The notes beneath the pieces are model-generated. The model did no database searches, was not told the DNA's origin, and saw only the letters and a list, made by a program, of their open reading frames with translations. 64,000 nt of DNA from Zingiber officinale (taxonomy: Eukaryota; Streptophyta; Magnoliopsida; Zingiberales; Zingiberaceae): positions 85,354,281-85,418,280 of the forward strand of contig NC_055999.1 of assembly GCF_018446385.1 (NCBI RefSeq). The letters are read 5' to 3'. Of this stretch, positions 10,345 to 21,781 are shown piece by piece; the first letter of the stretch is position 1; each line of letters opens with the position of its first letter. Position numbers and translations under genes: made by a program.

Positions 10345-12490
10345 CCAACTTCACCAACTCTCTTACTAGTTGTGTGCATTTGGAATTAATCGGAGTCGAA
10401 CAGGTAGAAGTAAAGAGGAACATCACCAGCTCACAGTGGGCGTAGGTATTATTAATCATAATGGCAAAAGAATTCATTAGCTTCTGGAGGAGGGCAAGTT
10501 TCTGGTTTGATCCTCACGCTGGGGTTTTGCTTAAACTGAAAGGATGAATGGACAGGAGGAATGAAATAATGCAGGTTTAGTAGGGAAGGATATGTCGACA
10601 ATAAGCTCCTGATTTTACTCCTTTTGTAGGCTTCAAGGGCAATCAATGTATCTCATTAATGTTAACCCTTTTAATGCTCTGATTGATATCGATCTTGTTT
10701 ACTGACAGCAGCATTCTTAACCCTGTCTTGTCTTGTAGTGTTCGAAATTGTCTGTCTTTCTACGTTGACCTTGGTGCCGTGCTGATTATTTCTCGTTGAA
10801 CAAACATTTATTACAATAGGATAGAATTAATTTTTGACGGATTTGTCTTTGTAAAAAACTATAAGATAATTTTGTGATTTATTTTTTTCACATATTTTGA
10901 GGACGGATTAGGAAAGGCATTGGGGTTGAATATAACCTTTTTGTTATCATGAATATGGCAAGTCGATTACGCTCGTTTGACTGAACATGCTAAGTCGGTT
11001 AGGTTAGAGGGAGTTGCATTGGTCGCATCAACCTGGTGGGCTGAGCTAAGCCAGATTGGATTAATGCAAAGATTACTCATCTCTATTTGCATTAGTCCTC
11101 GTTTGTAAATCACTAAATCAAATGAGTGGTGTTAAGTGGCCCAAAACCATGTTAGTGCTAAACTTTTTGCAAATAAAACTCTGAGAGCTTGCTTATCTTC
11201 TCATGTTTCACTTGTAGAATAACATGTTTGATTCACAAGATAGAATACAAAATAATACAATAATTACTTTTAAGGAATATGAAAATAGTTTTTCTCATCT
11301 TAGTTTATGAAAAGTAATTATATGGAGTAGGTAGTCTGATGTTTGGTTTGTAAAAATCTTATATAGCCCCTCTATGTTAAGTTTGTGATCAACCCGAGCA
11401 ATGCGACCAACATTATACTCATCTATGTCGATTGACTCAATCAATTTGTAACGGTCATGCAACTCAGATGTGACGTAGGATTGATGCAGGAGTGAATTTT
11501 AAGGACTATAATTTTAAATTTGGATGTTAGAAGTAGATATTCTTAAATCAAAATTTATTTGTAGATCTATGATTAATTAATGGTGGAACCCATAATAAGG
11601 CAATTTTGGATTAAAAATATCATTATGACTTTATCGGAGACTTTGAATATTTTTATTATTATTTTTTAATAATTTTTTATTTTCAGGTCAAAGGGTATTT
11701 TCATCTTTTACAAGTTAAGGTTTGTATGTATTTAAACGTACGGATGCACGACTGATGTAAGAGGTTATTTTCCTCTCTATTTAAATCTAAAGATGATAAT
11801 TTATTTTCATGTATCGATTTCTCATGTCTTATTATAATTTGTTTCTAAACTTTTATCTCTGGAATAATCATTATTCTATCCAATGTCAAAATGCTACTTA
11901 GATACAAGTCATATCCATTTAAAAGTATACAAACATACAGGTAGCACAAGCTATTTTTAATGTAATGAGTTGCTATGAAACAAAAGTTCACTTAGACAAT
12001 CGGAACATATGCATGAGCACCTTCGACTTTCTCAGTAGATTCCGCACTTCTCATCAAGGAAATGCATTAATAATGATCATAATAAAGTTTTCTTAAAGGC
12101 GTGGGGGACAAGTCCATGTCCCTGATTTCCCGAAGTCGTTGTTAAGCTGTTAAAAATCCATAAAGCTCGGTCCTAATTACAGGAGTTAGGTGCATTAGCT
12201 AGCGCTCCACAACAACGCGCAATGCATGAACTGGCCTTTCACGAACCCATGACTCTTTTAATTTGTGCCCCGCAATCAATTTTCCTACCTTTCACTCATG
12301 ATTTTAAGATCATCACTTTATCAGCATAGAATGAAATATTGCAATTTAACCTAAAAACTATTATCAGTAGAAGCGGCCAACGAGAGTTAGCTAATTGATA
12401 TGCATTTTGTATCAGAAGATTAGCACATTAGTGGAAGGCACATCTCTCATAAGAAATGCGAAGGTGAACTGGATCAGCAATTTTCAAGCA
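10345..12490. other. intergenic stretch, no gene seen
   Basis: The first few hundred bases are probably the 3' UTR of the preceding gene. An imperfect hairpin at about 11056-11098 pairs GGATTAATGCAAA with TTTGCATTAGTCC (one mismatch). The rest is AT-rich, without recognisable coding or mobile sequence. Confidence 0.5.
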
Positions 12491-12496
12491 GCAGCC

Positions 12497-12504
12497 TATA
12501 AATA
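12497..12504 (+). promoter_or_regulatory. TATA box of the XTH gene
   Basis: TATAAATA stands 64 bp before the XTH start codon, which leaves room for a leader of about 35-40 nt. Confidence 0.7.
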
Positions 12505-12567
12505 TTGATCCATTCACGGTTATTCCTCAACCCAAATTTCATAGAAACAAGAGTCGAGGGACTGGCA

Positions 12568-14092
12568 ATGGCGAGGATCCTGGGCAATTTAGTCTTCGGA
12601 TTTGTTCTTCTCGTGGCCATGGGGCATGCCCTCGCAGACTTCAACTTCTACAGAGACATGGTCTGCTACTGGGGACCTCGCAACTTGGCCGTGTGGAACA
12701 ATGGAACAAACTTGGCACTCAACCTCAACAACGCCTCAGGTATTTATTTAGCCTAACATATTTAGTTAAATCGAAATTAACCAATCCGGAAGTTCAATTT
12801 TAATTTAATTTAATCTTTTTTAAAAAAAAACAATCAGTTTTTATTATTTATTTGATTGGATTTCAATTTTAAACTTTATAAATCAGTTAAATCTATTAAA
12901 TCATAATAAGTTGTTGACTCATCTATGTAAATCGAACGCAACTGGACTAATAAATTAATCCAATTTAATTAATCCAATAAACTGATAAGAAATGTTCGGT
13001 AAATTGGGTAATCAATTTAAGATCTGTTTGTTCCATCGGTTTGATTTATTTAAAAAAAAATCAATTTAATCATTTAGATTTATGAACTGATTACTTACCA
13101 TTAATACATGCAGTTAATATTATTCAAACTACAGTTAATATTATTAAATTAAAGTACATAACTGCTGCTATATTATTTGGCACGGCACGGTGTTTTCAGG
13201 CTGTGGGATCAAAACGAGGAAGCAGTTTATGTTCGGAAGCATAGAGATGCAAATTAAGCTCGTCCAAGGAAATTCTGCTGGCACTGTGACTACATATTAT
13301 GTAAGTCCTATGTACATTAATTAATTAATTAATTACAAGGCTAATAATTAACTAACATATGCTAATTTCAGAATTAATGGTTCATGACGTTGCAGGTGTC
13401 TTCGACCGGAGACAATCACGACGAGATCGATTTCGAGTTCCTTGGTAACGTATCGGGGCAGCCTTACATCGTCCACACCAACATCTGGGCTCGAGGGGTA
13501 GGAAGAAGGGAACAGCAGTTTTATCTTTGGTTCGACCCAACTGCGGCCTTTCACAACTACACCATTCACTGGAATCCCACCCAAATCGTGTAACCTCTCT
13601 GTCTCTCTCTCTGTCTTTCCTCAAGCTTGCAATGATCAGAGAATCATTAACCGACGGAGTGTATATATTATATATCGTGGCAGGTGGTTGATCGATAGCA
13701 TCCCTATTCGGGTTTTCAGAAACTACCAAAAGTATGGAGTTGCGTATCCGAACCAGCAAGCGATGAAGGCCTACTCCAGCATTTGGAATGGCGACAGCTG
13801 GGCGACGCAGGGCGGGCGGGTGAAGATCGACTGGAAGAGGGCTCCGTTTGCCGCGAGATACCAGCAGGTGAATCTGAGGACTTGTCCGTGGTATTCGCAG
13901 GGCAGCACTGCGCAGTGCTCGGCCAACACCCCTGCCAACTGGTGGACGGCTCCAGCCTACAGCAGGCTGAACTACGCGCAGCAGGGCCAGCTTATGTGGG
14001 TGAGAAACAAATACATGATCTACGATTACTGCCGGGATAGCAAGAGATTCAAAGGGGCGATGCCTCCTGAGTGCTCTCTGCCTTTGTACTAA
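12568..14092 (+). CDS. XTH: xyloglucan endotransglucosylase/hydrolase, four exons
   Basis: Exons 12568-12739, 13200-13300, 13396-13589 and 13684-14092 join to 291 codons, the usual XTH length. A signal peptide of about 23 residues ([23 protein letters not shown]) directs the enzyme to the cell wall, where GH16 XTHs cut and rejoin xyloglucan chains. The GH16 catalytic motif [11 protein letters not shown] is complete, with both glutamates and the Asp, followed at once by the N-glycosylation site NVS. Further family blocks are [32 protein letters not shown] and the XET C-terminal domain with paired cysteines ([16 protein letters not shown]). The ATG chosen starts the signal peptide; an in-frame ATG at 12505 would fall before the expected transcript start. 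Against the family, the usual SGxGFQSK reads GCGIKTRK and FYVDGxPIR reads WLIDSIPIR, pointing to a diverged subgroup. All introns are GT-AG. Confidence 0.95.
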
Positions 14093-14590
14093 CAGACGAT
14101 CGAGGATTTCATATCGGATTCCTGATTTTACCTACATTCATGGCCGCCCGTGCCGACCATTGCTACCCTTTTAATTTGTTCGCTTAAAAATTTTTCCATT
14201 TTCTTTTTCTTAATTATTATACCTGTTGAGTACGAATAAATTCTTGCATTCCTTTTTCTTGTTCCTGTTGTGCTGTTCTAAATGGTTTTATGATGATGAA
14301 CGCTAGAAGAAAGAAAGCACAGGCTCCTACCATCTAAGTATATTGTAGATAATTAATTATAAGCTATTGGGTTCTTTGATCTGGAACTGCAGCGGAATGA
14401 TCAAGACCGGTTAAATTAAAATTTAGAAAAACCTCCATATGGATTACTTGTTTCCTGAAACTAACAACTACAACTACGAACTTAGAGCTAAATAAAGACT
14501 TTTGTGATGGTTTGGGTCTCTTTGTGAGAATAACACCAATTGCTTTCGATCTCAAATGCCATGAAGTTGAACAAAGTCACCGCCTAATGC
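14093..14590. other. XTH 3' flank
   Basis: Contains the probable 3' UTR (an AATAAA-like word, CGAATAAATT, at about 14235) and then unremarkable sequence up to the antisense LTR. Confidence 0.45.
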
Positions 14591-15395
14591 ATAGTCTATA
14601 AGTGATAATGTTAATAATATTGGAACACTGCTGGAAAAATACAAATGAAATTGATTATGTCCGGAATCTGAGTCGGATGAAGGTCGGATGAAGTGTCGCT
14701 GGCGTTGACAGGGAGAAGACTGTGATGCTGCGGTCATACGAGCTTTAGAGAACGGACCTTCACGTGGCCCTGAAGGACTGCTGGGCCTGAACCGGCGGTA
14801 CTAGAACTCTGCGCACACTCAGACAAGCACACAGAACGTTAGAGGTCGAGAACCAGAAAAAGTCCCCGGAGCAGACCCTCCAACGCTCAAATCAGGTACT
14901 TTTTCCCCAAAAGAACAGTGTGCGAAGGAAGAAAAAAAGTAGAAGACAAGTGTGCGAGTGAGCGTACCTGCGCAAGAAAGAGGACGCTCTTTTTATATGA
15001 CAGTGCGTACCTTCTGGAGACTGACCCCTGCCAGAGGGTGTTGGGTGTTAGGACTTGTCGGGTGGTGGAGGACACGTGGCCTTCTCCTATAGACTGGAGG
15101 AAGGTTCTATTTGCAGATGACCCCAACCGTAGGAATACTCCCTGACATGCAGTAGTTATTCTCTGACAGACGGTTACGATTCCCTGACCCGTTGTCGCGT
15201 AGCGCCTTCTATCCCGCCCAGGCGTGATCGAGGCAGCCCGGGTCGGTCTACTAAGTGTTGATGAACAGACTGGATGGACGGAAGGCCACGACCAGAGTCC
15301 CTTTCTCCCTGCTATCATGATTCAGACCCGACAAAGAATGACAAGTCTGTTTATGCGAGTTAGCTTGAGGAAACCCGACCGGTGTGCTACTCCGA
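14590..15395 (-). repeat. antisense LTR fragment, probably Ty3/gypsy
   Basis: On the minus strand a U3-like part with short repeats based on GTCAGGGA(A/G)T (15130-15200) is followed by a TATA box (CATATAAAAAGAG, about 14990-15000), a pyrimidine-rich leader, and GAGCGTTGGAGGGTCTGCTCC, a wording I know from plant gypsy LTRs. The ends were not found. Confidence 0.5.
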
Positions 15396-16580
15396 GTTCC
15401 ATTCTACTTCCCCTGTACAAAAATTTGTACAAGCACAGAACTTTCCTAACAGCCTATGTATTTCTTATGAGTTAAACTTGAATTGGAAACGGAACTTAAA
15501 ATTTTTACTTCGAGTTCAACTCATGTGTTCTTCAGTAGTTAAAACTTGGATTGCAAACAATCCTTAACATTATTAATCCAAGTTCATCCCATGTTACAGA
15601 AGTTGATTAAATATTTATTTCAAGGATTGACTTCCAGGTTAAACACGACGAGGCACTCGACCTTCTTGGATATGGGATCATCCACCACTTCCTAAACAAA
15701 GTCTTTCAAAGAAATTGGATATTTCAACTTCTTACAATAACCCTAGGTTTAACTACAGAGACTTCAATAGAAGTACAAGATCAAAATATTAAATCGAAAC
15801 ACAAAAAATGAAACACGAAATCGTTAGCCTCTTATGTTGGTATTTCAGGATCCATACAAAGAAAAACTAGTTTCGCTGCGGAATTAAGAATTAGTTATAC
15901 ATTTCTTTGTAAACAAAGACCTCTTGATCTTTTGTTGTATTCCTCTGCTCCTCTTGGACGTCATGTGGGCGACGATCTACCAAGATGAAATCCACCCAAA
16001 CCACTTCTTCTCCTCCATGAAATTTCGACCACCAAGGAATGCCAAAATAGGAAACTTTCTTCTCTTCTTCTTCCTCTCGAGCAACAGACCACCAAGTGCT
16101 CCTTCTTTTCTTTCAAGTTTCGGCCACCAAGAAGAGATGAGTGTCGGCCTTAGAAAGAAGAAAGAGAGAGAAGAAACAAGGTGTCGCCGACCTTAGAAAG
16201 AGGAAAGGGAGAGAGACCGACCACCAAGGAAAAGAGAGGAGAGAAATTGTAGAAATATGTGTGTTATTCATAAGGTACCCTCTACCTCTCTTTTATAATC
16301 CTTGGTCATGATAAAAAAGGAAATTTTAATAATAATTAAAATATCTCTCTTTTAAATTTCCTATTGTGATGGCTACAAAAGGAAAGTCTTAAAATTAATC
16401 TCTCTCGTTTAAACAATGTAGAAGGCTACAAAAAAGGAAAGATTAAAATTAAAACTTCTCTTTTAAATCATGGTTACAAAAAAGGAATATTTTGTCCAAA
16501 TTAAAATCTCTCTTTTAAAACATTATAGATAACTACAAAAAAGTAAAGATTAAAATCTCTCTTTTATATCAGCTATCCAG
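15396..16580 (-). repeat. antisense Copia LTR, same family as 5392-7745
   Basis: The reverse complement matches the 3' half of the Copia LTR: CTTGTACAAATTTTTGTACAGGGG, the block GGTGGATGATCCCATA-CCAAGAAGG, and upstream the GGCCGAAA-rich leader. At 16310-16575 there are four or five diverged copies of a 60-65-bp unit with CTACAAAAAAGGAAAGATTAAAA. It is cut at about 16580, where a gypsy fragment begins. Confidence 0.7.
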
Positions 16581-18430
16581 TTCTACGGTCTCTTAAAAAT
16601 TGATCTTAAAAGTGGCTACCACCAGCTTAGAATTAGGCCTGGAGAATGGAAGACGACATTCAAGATGCAACATGGTATATATGAGTAGATGGTAATTCCT
16701 AACACGTTCATGAGATTCATGCATCAGATATGTGACCTTTCATAGAAAAGTTTATAGTGGTTTACTTTGATGACATTCTCGTTTATAGTCCAACATGGGT
16801 ATCCCACTTCGACCACTTTTGTTCTATTTTTAAAAAGTTAAAGACTGAGTGTTTATTTATCAATATACAAAAGTGTTCTTTCTTTACTACATCGATAACT
16901 TTTCTTAGCCTTATTGCGTCTATTAATGGTGTACATGGAAATCAAGCAAAGATAGATGTGGTCTTAGAGTGGCCTTAGCCAAGGTCCTTGCACTATGTCA
17001 GAAGTTTTCATGACTTGGCTTCTTTCTATTGCCGGTTCACTAGAAACTTTAACACTCTGATTGCTCCTTTCATAGAGTGTCTTAAGGGATGAGATTTCAA
17101 GTGGTCCAAAGAAGCAGAGACTAGTTTTCATTTGGTCAAATAGAAGATGACCAAGGCATTAGTTCTGGTACTTCCTAATTTTGACAAAGTCTTCGAGGTT
17201 AATGGTGATGCGTCCAATATTGGGATAGGGGGTGTTTTGAGCCAATCTGGGTATCTGATTGCCTTTAGTGAAATACTGTTCAGATCTAAGAAGAATTATT
17301 CTACCTACAACTTAAAATTCTATGTCATTGTTTAGTCTTTAAAGTATTGGTGGCACTACTTGGTATAGAGAGAATTCATCTTCTTTACTAATCATGAAGT
17401 CTTAAAGTACCTCAAGACTAACATAAGCTGAGTAGGTGGTATGCCAATTGAGTGGCATATTTGTAGGAGTTTACCTTTACATTGAGATATCAAGCAGGGA
17501 GCCTGAACTGTGTAGTGGATGCCTTGAGTAGTCACTCTTCATTACTTACCACTATGAGTACCAAAGTTACCAATTTTGAGGTGTTCATAGATACGTACGC
17601 AATGGTCCCTTCATTCGGACGGATATTCTAGGAGGTGTATAATGGTCTTCTCCACGATTTTATTCTACATAATGGTTATTTGTTAAGAGACTTGCAGTTG
17701 TGCCTTTTGAATTGTTCACCAAGGTGACAGATTATAAGTAAACTTCATAATGAAGGACACTTTGGTCGTGACAATACACAACCTCTTATATTTGATGATT
17801 TTTATTAGCCTAAGTTGACCAATGATGCAACCCACTTTGTAGACCGGTTCTTTGTTTGCCACCATTCTAAGGGTACTCACACCAATTTAGGCTAGTATAA
17901 TACTCCCTTACCTGTTCCTAAAGCTCTTTGGTTCAACGTCAGTATGGACTTTGTATTGGGACTACCCCGCATCCAATGAACCTCAGATTCTATTCTAGTT
18001 GTGGTTGATATATTTTCAAATATGATACATTTTATAGCTTGTAGGAAGATTATGGATGATGTATGGATTGTCTATCTTTACTTTAAGGAGATCGTGTGTT
18101 TACATAACATTCCTTGATCTATGACTTCGGACTATGATACCAAGTTTATTATCCATTTCTAGAAGAGTTTATGGGTAAAATTGGGAACACAATTAAATTT
18201 TAGCAGTACGTACCACCTCCAGACAAATAGGCAAATTGAGGTAGTGAATCATAGTTTGGGCAATCTTCTAAGGTGTATGACGAGAGCCAAGCCAAAGTAG
18301 TGGGACTTGGCGTTACCTCAAACTGAGTTTGCCTATAAGAAATTGAGAAACAAAACCATATGTTTCTCAAATAATTCCTTCTTTCCGGCGCACAACCGAC
18401 TTCATCAGATGACACTCCTCATTGTTTTCC
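16581..18430 (+). pseudogene. heavily decayed Ty3/gypsy pol, RT to integrase
   Basis: Broken frames give [13 protein letters not shown] and VYFDDILVYSP (reverse-transcriptase catalytic FDD), then RNase H (GDASNIGIGGVLSQSG), then integrase (SMDFVLGLPRI, VVVDIFSNMIHFIACRK, WDLALPQTEFAY). The wording recalls the Reina-type chromoviruses. At least fifteen stops, a short deletion in the RT (the FGL-NAP segment is missing between IP and TFMR) and substitutions in the integrase acidic sites are present. No LTR was found on either side. It is an old remnant, much older than the element at 1-4223. Confidence 0.88.
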
Positions 18431-21363
18431 ATCACGAGTAACCCTGAGAAAAATATCCGTCTACAGTCTGCCACCGTGAGCCACCACTAGAGAAAAGGCT
18501 GCAAGCGGTTGTCAACTTATCTAAAATGCATGCTAAGAGTTTGATGCAGACCGCTGAAATTTTGAACGACAGAGCCTTTTAGATAAAAAAATAATCAAAA
18601 TTGAGAAGCAAGAAAAGAAATGACTTATTCGTAAAAAATTAAGACGATTTGAAGTCTATTGAAATCTCAAGGGGGTGGAGAAAATTTTTTATTTTATTTT
18701 TAAAGTTGTACCAAGTGTTTGGGAGAGCTATTATTAATTAAAATTTATATCCAAGGAATTCTAAAAGAATTCATGAAAATCTATTGAAACTTTAAATATC
18801 AAAAGATTTTAATAAAGTTTTAAAAAGTAAAGTTTGAATAACACATGACTTTTTAAAACTCTATAAAAATTTAATTTGGATACCACTAGATTTTTATAAA
18901 GTTTATAAAATTTAGATTGAATATACCTAGATTTTAAAATCCATAAAAGTTATTCAAAATAATTAAAAATCTAACATTAAATATACCCTTTTTTTTTCTA
19001 GAAAGATCTCTTTTCTTTCTCTACAAGATAAAAATTGAGGTAAATATTTCAGAATTTTTTTTTCTTTTTTAGTCTTAAAGTCTATAGTTTATATAAATTA
19101 TATAAATACATGTCTAGTTGTACGAAAAATTATCCCTCAATTATTAATAAAATTTTATTTTTTTAGTAAATGAATTTTCTCTTTTGTTTTTTTTTTAAAT
19201 TCTTCTGATTTTCTTCCCTGATTTTCCTTCGTATCTTAGCCTGTTAGCAACTACGTCTACAAATAGACTAATTAGTTACTTAAATGGCTTCGACGGTCTA
19301 TTTATTGTTAATTAATCTCAACATAACAACGACAGTTTGTGCTGGAATTTATGTTGAATTGATTCTCGTCACAAATATCAACTATTTACGCATCAATTCT
19401 AACAAATGCAAATAGTTAATAGCGTTGTGTCCTTATCTGACGGTTTCTTAATTGTTTTAAATATCCTTTATTATTCTAGCGTAACATAATAATTATGAAG
19501 TGGGCTTCTCACTGTCAATAGTAGGCTTCGCATCATGTTTCTCAGTTTTTTTTATTTGTCAATAAAGTAATAATATATTGATAAATAGAGAAAGTTAAAA
19601 ATAAAAAGGTCCATTTTTTTTACAAAAAAAGACACTCTATATTAGCAAAAAAAAACAAAAAAACAAAAAAAAACAAAAAGAGCGTGATGAAAATCCAAAT
19701 AACACCTGGTGCCAAAAAGATCTATGTGACTATGTCGCCCCAAGACAAGGTACAGTGGTAAGACGCTGTTGATGGTATTATTTAGAGGGAAAATTGTGAG
19801 GAGTAGGAAACTTTCGATATGAGTAATTTATTTTAGTGATTAATAACATTTTTTTTATGAGATCGGAAGATTAATCTGTTTGGAAAACTAAAAATCTAAA
19901 TTATTAAAGATTTTTTTTTTAAAAAAAATCTGTCATATGTTTTGTAATAAAAATCTCTATTTTTTACAGTAGTTACAATATAAAAATTAACTATTTCATT
20001 TTAATAAAATTATTATTATATAAAAACCACTATGGAATAGTTACAGTAGACAGTAGTGATTGGGTAACTGCTTCAAGGTTGTCACTAAACCAACTTAATT
20101 AAAATTAATTAAATTTTATTAAAAATTATTTTAAATTAATTAAAATTAACAACTAAGTATAAATAATTATTAAGCAGTTGTTAGAATATCTACAACGCTA
20201 ATTCATTATAACATCAATCATCTTATCAAAAAGTATGAGATCCATTGTAATATACTCATTATAATAACATATTTCTTTCATTCACATTCTTTTTAACATT
20301 AACACTCATTATTTATACATCTCACAGTTCACTCAATCATCTAAAAATTAATACATACTAAAGAAAATATAATTTAAATATATTTTAAAATATTTAAATT
20401 TTTATTATTCTTTAAATAATAATCTTATTTTTTAAAAAATAATGTTACTATTTTTAAAAAATAACATTAAAAATTTTTAATATATTTTTTTACCATTTTA
20501 AACGTCCACTCTTAACACTCCCCCTATCTCTCTATTGTGAGTAGATGATGTTATAATGTCCATTTAATACCTTATTAGAGATGCCCTAATATAATAATAT
20601 TATATTAATTATTATAGCATTATAACCCGAATAATGGCTACACGTAGTATTGAAATTAACAGTATGTTTTAGAAAAATTATATAATGAGGCATTTTAAAA
20701 TTTTTTTAAATATTCTTTTGACAATTTTTATTAGAATTGCATTTTAATTTTTGTCCTTAAAAAATAATACCTTTATCTAATATTATTCTAATAGTTGTAG
20801 TAGTAAATTTGCTTCTAAAGTAGCTTTGAGAAAAGTTGCTCCGATCCAATTGCTCTGTTTGAAGCAACTTTGATTAAAGACATTTCATTCAATATTAGTT
20901 AACTACTCTATGTTATAATAATTTTGATTAAAATTGTTCTTTGTTATAGTAGTTTTAATCAAAATTATTTTAAATAATAATAATTTTATGGCTGTAATAG
21001 CATTTGACTAATTTTAATCGAATTGAAGTATTTAAATCAATATTTAAATAATTTTAACTAATAGTATTTATTACTTAATTAAGAATTTTAAGTATATTAG
21101 AGCAAAAGCTATTACAGTAGAAAAATAAGAAAATTTTTAAAACATGAATCCCTTTTTGATTTTTTTTTGAAAGTAGGATGCTTTTTTTATATATGATAAT
21201 GATAATAAAGGTGCTCTTTTTAAATTTTCTACTAATGTATTTGGATGATTAAGTGGCTTTTTAAATTGGCTTTCGACGGGTTGTAACATGATATAGTGAA
21301 ATTAGTAAGGGTATTCTGAAAGATTAGTTGCAAAACAGGGTTAAAATAAAATTTTGTTTGTTT
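18431..21363. other. AT-rich intergenic DNA, no gene seen
   Basis: Long A/T runs and no coding potential. 19730-19780 (GACAAGGTACAGTGGTAAGACG) faintly resembles a Pol III A box, but no partner B box or target duplication was found. Confidence 0.55.
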
Positions 21364-21781
21364 AATGAAGAAGACAAAGTGAGCGCCCTTTGTCTCTCAG
21401 CAGCACAGGAGATGACCCAGGACATCATGATGGCGACCATCCTCTCCTCCTAGCTCGCCCTCCTAGTGCGGCACTGGAAAAAGGGATCACATCCGCCACC
21501 CTCACCATCGCAGCTTCTCTGCACCATCCCCATGGTCCCTTGATCCAGTTCCTAGTGGAGCGCCACCAGACATGGGCCTCGGCTGTGGTTCGTGACAGCG
21601 CGACAAGGTACTTCCTCCACAATTTCCTTGCCCCCTCAAGTTTTCCTCTTGGGCTTGCTTATAAAGGCTGGGAAACCAAATGGCGACGGGAATGCCGGAG
21701 TGTTTTTCTTCCTGTGGTTTGCAGTGGCAGGAAGAGGGCAAATCGAGGACTTTTTTACTGTCAAAAGCTTGATTTGCAGCC
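21364..21781 (+). promoter_or_regulatory. probable leader of the ABIL gene
   Basis: GC content rises sharply here against the AT-rich DNA upstream, as expected at a transcription start. Several upstream ATGs occur; one frame from 21390 stays open for 183 codons and passes the ABIL start in another frame. It may be removed by splicing, since donor-like AAGGTACTTCC occurs at about 21607. Confidence 0.45.

Noticed and set aside
19730-19800. A second SINE (TACAGTGGTAAGACG resembles an A box)
   Set aside because: No B box at the right distance, no tail and no flanking duplication.
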